DNA of 64,000 nt, taken from Glandiceps talaboti. Lineage: Eukaryota; Hemichordata; Enteropneusta; Spengelidae. Both the position numbers and the translations under genes were made by a program. The stretch spans positions 12,765,651-12,829,650 of the forward strand of contig NC_135563.1 in NCBI RefSeq assembly GCF_964340395.1. The letters run 5' to 3'. Positions 39,808-51,413 of the stretch are shown here, piece by piece. The notes under the pieces were generated by a model. The model did no database searches and had not been told where the DNA came from. It saw only the letters and a list, made by a program, of their open reading frames with translations. Position 1 is the stretch's first letter. Each line of letters starts with the position of its first letter.

Positions 39808-41842
39808 GGCCTAACAATAGGTCTAAAACACAAAATCAAGCATTACCTGTAAATGTACATTGTGGATATATGATATAAATTTCCTAAAAGAAATTATCGA
39901 TTGACTAAAGTTGTAAATGTATATGCTGCAGTGGGGACTTTTATGATTGACAAGAAGATTGCCTCCTGAAAATCTTATTAGGATACTAAAAATGCAACCT
40001 TAGACAGCAAATGTCACCGCCCCTTTCAGTGTATTGTTCAACACAAGATAATATAAAGGAAGCTAGCATTTGATTATATGAGACTCCCACTTCATTGATA
40101 GATTGCTCATAAATCATATATATTGCCGATTGAGGAAACGATTTCCTAATGTCTAGTAATATGTCATGGGTTCATTTTGTCAATAATATTCTTTCAACAT
40201 CAGACCTTTAATAATAGCACACACTTTCCTCGCTAAAACGGGACTATGTTGCACTGCAAGGTCACAATTGTACAATTGTACTATAGTAACAACATCCCTG
40301 AAGAACCTTGCCATCAATTGAATTTCTATACGTAAGCTTGATGTAGTACATACCAATAACAATACACCAGGGATCCTTCGAGGTATGATGCCACAAGGTT
40401 AATGGAGAGAATACCGAATAATAAGTATAAGTATAGATTTTCATTCGAACTTAAGAGAAAGGTTCATCAAACGTTAACATGCGTGGAAACGACGAAAACT
40501 ACATACATCTTTTTTTTCACAGTAGACTGTCACAATTCCCAGCAATGTCACACATTCTATAGTTTGGCGCACACCTATTCTACGATGTCACCTTCACGCG
40601 ATGTCACACCATCCGTGCAATGAATGTTTTAAAGGAGTTTCACGCCTTTATCTTAAATGTAATATTACATAATGGAAATACTATACAACATGACTTAAAT
40701 TAAATTATGATTTATTATATTACAAATGATAATGCACATACACATATCGATTTGGTTCTTTGTAACTAATGAATTTGCCATTCTGACGAAGATTGTCGAC
40801 CTGGGCACAGACTAAAAGTACAATTACGTTTACTACGTTGAACAGCTTGTGTATTAGAACCGTTACAATTAATTTGATGAACCAAACTGGTAAATATTGT
40901 GGTCATAAGCATTATTATTAAAAGGTTATTCGAAAATTGTACATCGGGGTCATCTATAGTCAACTTTGAAAAACAGCAATGTGGTAAAATGAAGCTTTTA
41001 TCAACCAGTACATGTTACACTAAAATATCATTGACAATTAAAGCTGCATACTGAAAATAAGTATTTTTAACAGCACAATAAAGCATGTTCTGCAGACCAT
41101 GTTGACAGCACGATGAATATTGTTTACTATTATGCGTACAGAGCACTTTATGATAATAACCCCAACTCTTTTTAACAGTTGTCTGACGTCCAATACATTC
41201 TGAGCAAGCTTTGTTTCCAGGTACATCAAACACTAAACCTACTACCAAAGCTTGAACATATAAAGCCTCAGCAATGAATTAGTACAAAGCCGGATTGAAA
41301 CTTCCTACAAGGTTTCATATAAAGGCTTCTGTTTATGAAAAATAGCAAAGCCAAAAGGATATAGACTATAATCGAATCGCAGGCAGCGCAAACATGTCTG
41401 TAAAGGAGCCTATAGAAGTGCGAAATATCGAATATATGTAAATTGTGTGATACAGAATTCAAGCGCTGTCATGATATTAAACACTATACAACCAGGAGTA
41501 CGAAAAGGTGCAGTAAACCAATATAAATATTTATGGTTGAAACTTACTACTAAGTATTTAAGTATGTGAATTTAATCTGACTAGGTGGTACTGGTATTAT
41601 AATCAAGCGTCTTATGTCTTGTTTTTTTTTACATTATGAATTGTCTCTCCACCACATAGTTAATCGTACCACAGTCTGTGAGAAAATAGTTCATTAACAC
41701 TGTGTAATCCAACTGTTTATATATGATATCCTATAATGGGATGTAAGATTAATTATTGCGAGTTTCACTGATAAGGATATTAACACGAAGGGCTGTTACA
41801 CAGGATAACGTACACATATTATCTTCTAAGTATATGTACTAA

Positions 41843-41843
<1 letters not shown>

Positions 41844-41916
<73 letters not shown>
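41844..41916. repeat. (TA)n microsatellite
   Basis: About 36 pure TA units. Confidence 0.97.
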
Positions 41917-41918
<2 letters not shown>

Positions 41919-43456
41919 GTGTGTGTATTGAAGAATATAATGCACATATTTCTTCAAGGTTTTAGCTGTTATCGCGAAACCAGGTTATTAAAGTGTTACT
42001 GATTCAGAGCGGCTGTGTAGCTGTTTGCCCAACCGGACAACGCCATTGAAGTTTTTTGTTATCAAATAATTGCATCTGAACAGCACTGACATTTTTGAAT
42101 AGGTGTGGATTGATTTCAGTTTCAAAGTGAGAATAGCAAATTGTCCATGCAGTTGGGAATCATGTTTACTCAAGCGTAAATGTACATTGCTATCAATTGA
42201 ACGACAACTTTCACTTATTACTGTCTTAAATATGGGCATTACCCACTGTCTTCCCTTTCTAGGTAAGTTGGACACCTTTCAGAAGCAAATCAGTTTTCTA
42301 ACTGAACATATCTAAAGTAACGTCACCGTAAAATATCGTCATGTAAGACACTCAATTACATTACGTATATGATTTATTTTTATGTAAGGTGAGAGTTCTA
42401 CAAGTAGATAATGATGACTTAGTGTGGCATAGTGAAAGTACGACCTGCTCTTTTGTTACAGTAATAACTAAAACATTATATACATGTACCTAGACACATT
42501 TCCATAATCATTCTCATTTTAAAACATGCAATCCGGTGTATGATCTAACAATGACACAATGAAAAGTTATCACTATGAGTCCATAATACAAATCAATTAA
42601 CGTATCCTGTACATTTTTGGAGATAAAACTAATATCAGAACGTCTTCTGACACAGTCTATCAATTTTGCCACTTATTATAATAATGGCATTTCTTGTGGC
42701 AGCATATACTGAGGATTATTTAAATTTCGAACTGCGAAAAAACTGTCTATACCGTTACGTGCTGACCCTTCAGTCTGACTCTAGACTGACTGCACATGCA
42801 GTGCTTCAGGAATGACGTCAACTAGATATAAGTTCACGTATTGTGAAGTTACCGTTATTTTGGAAAGCTCCGACTATTTTGACACCTAAAATGTACTTTG
42901 CATGGTCATTCTAATATTTTCTTTTTCTTCTTTCTAAAATCAAAAAAATATATTATCACAAACCTTTGCACGTTTTGTTCCAATAATGATCCATTAGACA
43001 TGGCATGTTATGAATGGAGAAACCCAGACATGGATAAACCCAGACAGATTAATCACTAGATCTTCAGAAGAAACCGAACGGTTCGATATCTCTACTTGAA
43101 GAGACGGGGTTTCTTGGGTGTTCATTGTTTACTGTCTTTTAACACACGATGCCGCGGTTATTGCAAACATACTAGAGGGATGATTATATTTGCCAGTTCT
43201 AGCTTGTGCCACCTTGATCATAAACTTCTACTAGGTTATATCAGGTCAAATTTACGAGATGCACTTGGGTATTGACAAAAACATAAATGATTAGCATGCA
43301 ACAATTTAAGGCATGGTGCTTCATTTACAAACACACAATGTTATTCCACCAGCGAAATCTACAGCGAAGAGGTAACGACAGATAATTGTAATGACATCAA
43401 AATATACACAAACCAATTGCACCTATACAGCACAAACGGATCTATCTATACACACC

Positions 43457-43486
43457 TTCTCTCTCTCCCTCTCTCTCTCTCTCTCA
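43457..43486. repeat. (CT)n microsatellite
   Basis: CT array with one CCC interruption. Confidence 0.9.
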
Positions 43487-46400
43487 GACAAATACACAAA
43501 CGCTAAGAGATATACAAAGAGAGAAAGACAGAAAAACAGACTAAGAAAAATGGATCACTTATTTTCTTGGGTATCACCGGCTTCGTACTTAATATAGGTA
43601 AAAGAAATGTACATTATCGCGACACAGCACTATAAATTGTTCAAAAATGCACATGGTTGAACGAGTTATTTCATTTGATTCAAAACTCCAAAAATTAAGG
43701 CTAAAATATTGCACGCCCCCCCCCTCCCCAACCGTCAGAATTCCTAAGGCCATTCAAACTCCCACCTTCTCACCCCAATCTTTTTCGTTGCCCGCATTTT
43801 CATCTTAGCCCACCCCAGCCGTAAATTCTGTTCTTTCCCTTAATATAAAAGTTTTGCTTTTAACGTAAAGTGTGGTGATTTGTACGCCTTCCACCAGACA
43901 TTCTGTAGATATAAAAATATGAAAAACACATTTTAATCTGCAATTCTTGATATTGAAGTTGTATGAGAAGTTGAACTGATTATGACTTTTCAATGCCATC
44001 CGACACAACGACACACTTCAAATGACATTAGTGTCTAATTGAAATTTGACATTGAAAAATCCAATCACAAAATCGTTTTTTAAAATAAAGCTTTGCGTTG
44101 ACTGATGATAGATTCTGAAGTGTATACGAGAGTTCAGTTTACTTTTCATTTGCTTTTCTAATCCTTAATATCTTCAATGTCTAGTTTCCAGCGATTCAAT
44201 TTCACATGTGAAAGCCTTTAACTTTGGTTACGGCTAGCGTTATACAACAATATAGGAACTGTCGCCCAGTCATTATTTTAAAAACACTCAATATCACATA
44301 TCAGTGTCATCTATTCCTTGGTGGTTAATATATCATTTTACTGAGATGAATTCATATATCCGGGAGTGAAAGGATTTACATTTATATGTGTGTGAAGTAT
44401 GTGCGCATGATGAGGATATTGACAAAATATCAGGCTCTTAACATTTGGAAAGTTGTGCCTAAGCCATTGTATGTGTGTTATACGAGACGTGGCTTATAAT
44501 CGCATGTCCATAATGACTCACGGTATTTTAATCGAGAACGTGAAATAGTAACGATAAAAAGATCCCGTGTTGTCGGTAGGCTTAGCAATTATAGTCCCGT
44601 AAATGATACGACGCGCTATGGGTTTATGTAGTATGCCATTTCCGTAATGTCATTTAGAAGTTAGGCTGAATAGATAGTAATAGCAGATTTAGTCTTTTTA
44701 CACAGTAGGAATGTTTATAGCTCGGTTAAAGCGTTTTATTCGTATACATTTTGGAAATATCACCGAAACGTCTGATATTTATGACAGAAGTATAAAGCCC
44801 ATAAAACACTGTATATCTCTTCTTAGAATATCTTAGGCTATCGCTTAGAATATTTCATTATCGCGACAGTTGATCAAAATGTATTTACAAAAGAAATATA
44901 ACATTTTAATTTTTACAGTAAATATTACTGATTTTTTAACTTTTGTCAGTAACAAATATATTAATTATACGGAAATAGCTAACATAAATATTATAATGCT
45001 TTATTTTCCGGATTCCAAAAATATACTAATCAGATACAAATACATAAAAATATTATACTGTCAATTACAAAAAGATGGGGAAAAGGGGAAAACGGAACTT
45101 TGTCGTCTAGGAACTCGTCAAGTCCGTTCCCGCTGTTTAAGTGTCCAACAAAACTCGACAAATGTCAAACTGTTCTTATTCCCTGAAAATAAATGTACAA
45201 TGGATTTCTTCATTACTAGGATTTAATATTGACAAGCCTTCTCTCGAGAAGTTCAAACAATGTTAACACTGAACTTTACAGGTGTAACAAAAAATTAAGG
45301 GAAACACATTCATTAAAAACTGAAAAACATCGAGTACTATTAATGTAATATAAGTATTTGGGTAATTATTATATCAACTAAGGACTATTTCTCTCTGTAA
45401 AAGTTTAATGTCGTTAATACCTCTTAAACAAGAAGTACAAGAACATTTTATGTTCCAATTAAAGAGTGGCAATAAACAGAAAAGGCGGGTAAGTAATAAA
45501 GAGCAATTATGGAAATTCAGAATACACGACATGATGAAGCCGACTGATCATGAGTAAGAAGACAACAGTGACAGTTACCTTTATGTTTTAAGGTGTCAAG
45601 ACAAAGCAGACTTTTCTGGTACATACGTGGTTTTGCATCTGTATGCATCCAGATGTTATTTTGGAGAATAACGTTCGCTTTTCAAATATAGGCAAGATTA
45701 AGCAATAGATATATCAACACTCCTTAGTCATTCTTTTAACGCGTCCAGAACGACTTTCATTTTTTTTTAAAAAGCCTGTAAAATTATGTCCATGTCTAAA
45801 TGTTGATAAGAGAACTTGTTGGAATCTAGAATTTAAGGAACGTATGAATATTGTATCAACTGAAAGCTCATGTAACATCACATGCAAGACATTAACTCAT
45901 GCATATTGGGTTTAATATCTACTTTTTCATATGTGGTAGGTTATAAATCACGAAGTGAATGCAAATACCAGTCAGTTATAGTATTCGTGATGGATGTCTT
46001 GATAGGACACCAACATCATGATTGTATGTTGACAATACAGTAAAATGTTTCAGATAAGCCTTCCACAGCTTTGCAGCAAGCACGTCGTATACCCTGAGAG
46101 AATCTATATTGCAAATCACAATCTTGTTTCACTCAAAGCCTCTCGACCTACACAATTACTGGCTTCCATATAACAGGCCTCTGTTGAAACGCTTCAGTGT
46201 TAACCTTCTTAGATTTTAGTTACCAAACACAAAATCAATCGTTGGTGACCTTCTTACCTGGCGAGTGTAACAGTGGCGCCATTAACTAGTCCGATCCGAA
46301 TCTGACAAGACTGGGTAAACAATTCTAAATGTAATTACGATGGTGTATAGCGGCTTCTTTAAATCATTTTCAGGAACAAGTGAATGTATAGGTAATCCTA

Positions 46401-48153
46401 TAACGGCGACACCTACATTTTCAGCCGCCGAGTATTTTTTTCGAGCCTGGGCTAGTGAGCAGAAGCATGCACTTTTCAGTGGAATGAGCTTGTGTACAAG
46501 CATCGTCATTTAAAAAGGTGTACATGTATAACAATTCAGTAAAACGACAGCGAGGTATAGTCAAACATTGCACCCTAGACTTTGACGTTTTTAAAGAAAG
46601 AAAGCGTCGGAAATTGCCTTGTAATGCTATCAGATCCAAAGTGAACTGTACTGTTTCGATTATAAGAAAGCGCTAGCGCCAACCTAAGAAGTGACAATGC
46701 ACAATATTTACATTTCTTCACTAGAGCCGTCACCTTCCTTGGCGTTCCCAACTAATTAAGATTTATGACATCCATTTGCTAAATAAGTCAACATATGAAC
46801 CAAGCAACTAAGTTTAGTTGAAGTAGGGCACACTGGCGTGGCTATTTGGTTGATTGCTTAATATACGGACTGATATATACAAATTGTATTGACTAGGGTA
46901 CATCAACATTGATGTAGTTTGTGCATTCAATAATTTTCGGTGGTCGATTATGCAAAGCTTTTATATACATTTAAACGCCGATAACACGATGCGGAAATGA
47001 ATGCTCATTTACACTTCTAGCATTAAGATTTTTAGTTTCAAATAATGTAATTCGTCTGCAGTTCAAACTAGTTTAAGGAGCCAGCAATTTCATTCATAAT
47101 AATCCCTAACAAATAATGCAAACATAGTTACATTTTCATTCAATTCCAATAGAGGAGAAAGACTTCAATCACAACACATGTTGATGTTGGAGTCTGATTT
47201 GTTTAACATTAACCGACCATATGCATCCCACTGTCATATATCAACTTGACAACACAGTGCCATACATTATGTTCATGCTTGTTAACTGCCATTTTTTGGC
47301 ATTTACAAAACTAAGCAATGACTAAATAATGAAACATAAACGTAATTGGTATGATAGCTACTGGGAAACCATTGACCCATCTGCCTTGTCACGTGTACGT
47401 GGGATTATTGTGGAGAAGTCAAAATGTCAAGGGTTTATCAAAGATTCATACATCCCCACCCCATCCCCCACCCCTACCTGACTCTCATGTCTGTCCTTAG
47501 CAAATTCAAACTCATAAAGGCAGAATGACTGTATTGTGACATTTATGGAATCCGATTTTTATGTGTGTAGCAATTTTAAGTCATCATAATATTCGCCAAA
47601 TCCACAAATCGTCTATAGATCCACAAAATGCGGTGGAGAGCATTTGTATATGTTGATTCCTGTAACAGCAATACTAATATCAAGATTATGATTGTATATG
47701 ATATGCACTGATTACTGCAACGGGGATAGAATTTACAACTTTATAGCCGATAGTTGATCAAATTTTAAAGGCATTAGCTAATTACGTGTGTTAAAGCCTA
47801 TTTTTACTATCTCAAATGACCACATCTTTACGATGTTAAAGGTCCCCTAACTAGAGATATATTGCCAAAGCTATATGTCTGAAGACGTACCTTACAGTTC
47901 AACATTGACAAAGGTTTATAGGTCAGACTGTGGCAGTATCAAAATGATTAACGAGGGATATGATAATTCCCATTAGATTATTCTAAGATGTAAACATGTC
48001 GCTTCAAAAGGCTTGTTGTTTTTCAGAATGTTTATCAGGATTATATATGCGAGGTTTTTATTTCATTATAGATCATTGTAATCTATATAAAGTTCAGTAA
48101 ATGTAAAACGATGACAAATCATTAGAAAAAAAACAAAAAAACATTCACACTTT

Positions 48154-48166
48154 ATTTATATATAGG

Positions 48167-48246
<80 letters not shown>

Positions 48247-48247
48247 A
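48154..48247. repeat. TA-rich microsatellite
   Basis: Mostly (TA)n with symmetric TATACATA and TATGTATA edges. It lies 50 bp left of the palindrome, so two TA tracts bracket a short unique segment. Confidence 0.9.
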
Positions 48248-48296
48248 CTCGGTGAGTATCAATCTGACAACGTTGTCTGATGATCGCGCTATGCGT

Positions 48297-48322
48297 GAAA
48301 GAGTTCCAGAACTATCAAAACT

Positions 48323-48419
<97 letters not shown>

Positions 48420-48441
48420 TTGATAGTGCTGGAACTCTTTC
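48297..48441. repeat. 145-bp near-perfect palindrome with TA-repeat centre
   Basis: Left arm 48297-48327 begins GAAAGAGTTCCAG; right arm 48411-48441 is its reverse complement over all 31 bases, with one mismatch (A versus C at left-arm position 14). The centre is (TA)n, itself self-complementary, broken once by AATA near 48332. The whole segment could form one long hairpin or cruciform. No target-site duplication is evident outside the arms. It could be a foldback or MITE-like element, or an inverted duplication around a microsatellite. Confidence 0.8.
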
Positions 48442-49278
48442 TTACCACACCATACCATACGCCTAACACATTGCGTCATACTTTATCATGGTTTTCTAAA
48501 CTGTCATGCAACTCGTAGTTGAATAAAAACATAAATACCAGGTCTCTGCTAGCCCACCTCCAATTCCTTATTTATATATTCAAACGTGCAAAATCTGTAA
48601 CTATGTGTCAAATATGTTTAATTCTAACGTAAAGGCTGGTTGAAATCTAAATGTCATTCTATGAGACGGCCGCAAATAAATAATTGTGTAACTTTACATG
48701 TGGCTCCATGGGTATTAAGAATGTTTTATAAGGTATGTTTTTCTTTAAGATGTGTTATAAGGTATATATAGGTTCAAACGACTCGTACACAGAACCCGAC
48801 ATTACAGATATGTGGAAATGATCAAACACAAACCAGACAACTCGACAATGTATTTTATTCCTTTATAGAGAAATTGAAAGAGCTTGCATTTACTGCTAAC
48901 TGTACAACATACCTTTCTAACAACGGATTCAGTTGTATCCTCACATGACATTTGGCTTATAATATTTACAATAGCCATGTAGCGTTTCGAGTGATCAAGT
49001 ATTGCATTGTGGAGACAAACATGATATCAGTTTATATGCACAGTTTAACGCATGGCATTTGATTTTCACTGAATATTTTCGACCAAACATGAAAACTCTA
49101 ACAGTGTTCAATAATGCAACCTTCTGATCCCACCCACCCAAAATTAAAACGATCGTACAGACTTATACACTTATTTACTATGGTAGATTTCCCATATATC
49201 TTTTGCAACGTCGCATACAATTAAATGCAGAAATGTAAAGTATTGGAAGATTGCATCCTAACAAGGAATATTACATCT

Positions 49279-49440
49279 TTAAGGTATCTGAGCAAATCCT
49301 AAAGGTTTATTGTTTGGATCAAGAGCTACCGCTTTGGAATAAATATCTTTTATCCAGGACGTGTTGCCTGTGGGCAGTGTTATCTTTGCTTGAAAGAACT
49401 CCAAAAACGTGCTGGCTTGCAATTCATCTATTAAGCGTAG
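49279..49440 (-). pseudogene. TPR-like protein fragment
   Basis: A frame of 53 codons runs from just after a TGA (49441-49443) to the TAA at 49279-49281, on the GPCR strand but inside its intron. Residues 29-44 read WIKDIYSKAVALDPNN, which has the spacing of the second helix of a tetratricopeptide repeat (aromatic, KA pair, LDPNN end). The preceding 28 residues are also protein-like (LIDELQASTFLEFFQAK). There is no Met start. A different frame is open just upstream (to about 49615), so a frameshift or an acceptor (AATAG, just before the ATG at 49426-49428) may lie between. It is most likely a broken copy or stray exon of a TPR protein. A single half-repeat is weak evidence. Confidence 0.3.
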
Positions 49441-51079
49441 TCAGCTTAATTTGGCCAATTTGCTCCAAAACCTTATGTTTTAGTAGCACTGTATTATTTC
49501 TTGTGTGCTTTAACAATAGCTGATTTTCGTATTCAAATAAGTATATTCTGATGGTAAGAATTGCCACGATATTTATCACACCTTCAACAATCAGACGTGG
49601 TCTCAATGAATACAAAGTGAATTGAACAGGAGTTTAACAAACATGAAATAAATTGAAGAAATAATACATATAGCACGTTTAGTATTTCCGTAGGTATTTG
49701 TATTCAACTAAATTGTTGATTTTCTTTACAAACACAGCTTCCAATATACATTCATATGTGGCATTATGTACAGTAAAAATATGATTCATTACCGCATCTT
49801 TAGTGTAATTTAATTGATCTTGCATGTACAGTCGGTATTTAAATATTAGGAAATATCATTAGCCATGACCAATTTAATATGGCCGAAATGGTACGGTTTG
49901 AAGTGTTATCATAATACACGCCCACTTTGTATGTGATGTTGTTAGCTACTAAAATGGGAGGAATAAAATGTCTTGAATTATTGACGTATAACAAAAATGT
50001 GTTATAATCTAATAACATACGTTCAACACTCGTAAATAAAATACACACACGTAGTCAGAGGGTGTGCATATGCGTGTGTGTTCGTACAATAATATTCTTA
50101 TTTACCCTGTTCAAAAAGGCTCCTAACATATCTTTTGCAATGACCCGTCCCCGTCTTGTACACTTATGAATACCTAATATACTGCGGACAAACATTCGTT
50201 GCCCGACACCAATGACAATTAAATGCTGATTGCAAATATTTTTGCCAGAACAAGGTATATTCCTCTAGCAAACAACAAAACCTCGAACGTTCTAAATTTC
50301 AGAGTTTATTGAATTAGATCACACACAGTGATATCCTTTAAAACAATCCTTAAAGGGCTTATAGCCATGCTGAACCGAGGGCTGCGATTGTATTTCACCC
50401 TTGGCTATCTCATTAAACGAAATAAGTAACGAGTACTTGTGAGTCCTGAGGTGGGTTCATTAACAACAAAATCAAGTTATGTCGATGGATAAAATCTATC
50501 AATTACTCATCATACTTTGTAATATTGGCGCTATTAAAGTAATTGTTTTTCCCTAAAGTATAAACGGCTTTTACAATCTCAAAGGCAATATTCTCGGCAT
50601 TTCTTCTACAGTGGGTTGGATAATCATATACATTTATGTCAAGATTGATTTAGTACACTGTGTTGTTACTCTACATAAATATCAATATTGTTGTAGTTTC
50701 CCGAAAAGAAAATATTTTAATGACTGCAATAGTCCATTTTTTACTTGTTGGCAAGCAAAAATGTATGTGCTCATTTACGTTCGTGACTCCTGAATACCGC
50801 TAAGAGGAACGTTCGGCGGGGAATCGATACTAACATCGCACGGAAACAACAAGGGGTGTCTTGGAGTTAACCTGCGATGGAACTGAACAAGCACTTTTTG
50901 CAGGAAAGCATTGTAATTGTTGAGGTGGAATAAATATACCTTTACATATACAGTCGTGAATAAAATGGATTATCTACTGTTAGTAAAATACTAAAAACGA
51001 AAGTACGAATGCGCTATTATTAGATTGTGTAAAAGTTAAACAAAAGTAATTGTATTTAATAAAGAAATATTGTACTTAC

Positions 51080-51413
51080 ACATCACTTCCCCTAGAAGCC
51101 AAGGACTAATGACATATGTTTCCAACAGTGCAGTTGGCATGCAGATGATCAGAACTAACAGGTCAGCTACACTGAGATTCACAAGGAAATAGTTCGTTGA
51201 GCTGCGCATATCATTGTTCTTCCAAACCACGAAAGCGACCAAGGCATTTCCAACAACGCCGAAGATGAAAATGATCACATATGCAATTGTTGTCACGATA
51301 AGGATCAGCAACGGTAACTCGGGAATAGCTTGGAAGTCCTCCCATGCCTGTGTGCAATTATCAAACGTTACGTTTCCGCTGCAGTTAGTTATTATGTCAT
51401 CATAGTTTGCCAT
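51080..51413 (-). CDS. Neuropeptide-type class A GPCR, coding exon 1 (N-terminus to start of TM3)
   Basis: First coding exon of a seven-transmembrane receptor that should sit in the plasma membrane and couple a peptide ligand to G proteins. Seen: the ATG at 51411-51413 is in a strong context (GCC before, G at +4). Residues 1-33 form a short extracellular N-terminus without a signal peptide, as is usual for class A, with N-X-S/T sequons at N10, N14 and N19. TM1 spans about 34-62 with the G55-N56 signature. TM2 spans about 74-93 with the NLSVAD motif and sodium-site D84. The exon ends in the first extracellular loop (SPWLLGEVM). The last base, T at 51080, is the first base of the C112 codon, completed by exon 2; C112 is the TM3 cysteine that pairs with the second extracellular loop. 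The donor is GTAAGT, a perfect consensus. Upstream 5' UTR exons cannot be ruled out. Confidence 0.95.

Noticed and set aside
48277-48441. Hammerhead-ribozyme-like core: CTGATGA, a 13-nt segment, GAAA, then a long stem formed by the palindrome arms
   Set aside because: Stem II would close with a U-U mismatch, and the bases after the would-be cleavage site (TCTTACC) do not pair with those before CTGATGA (ACGTTGT), so stem I cannot form. Probably coincidence.
48152-48518. IYIYIY ORFs of about 100 codons on both strands
   Set aside because: Translation of TA repeats; the same applies at 29298-29516.
49251-49523. 90-codon plus-strand ORF
   Set aside because: Shadow of the minus-strand TPR-like fragment and of the frame next to it.
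51214-51405. Plus-strand ORF opposite GPCR exon 1
   Set aside because: Antisense shadow of the receptor coding sequence.
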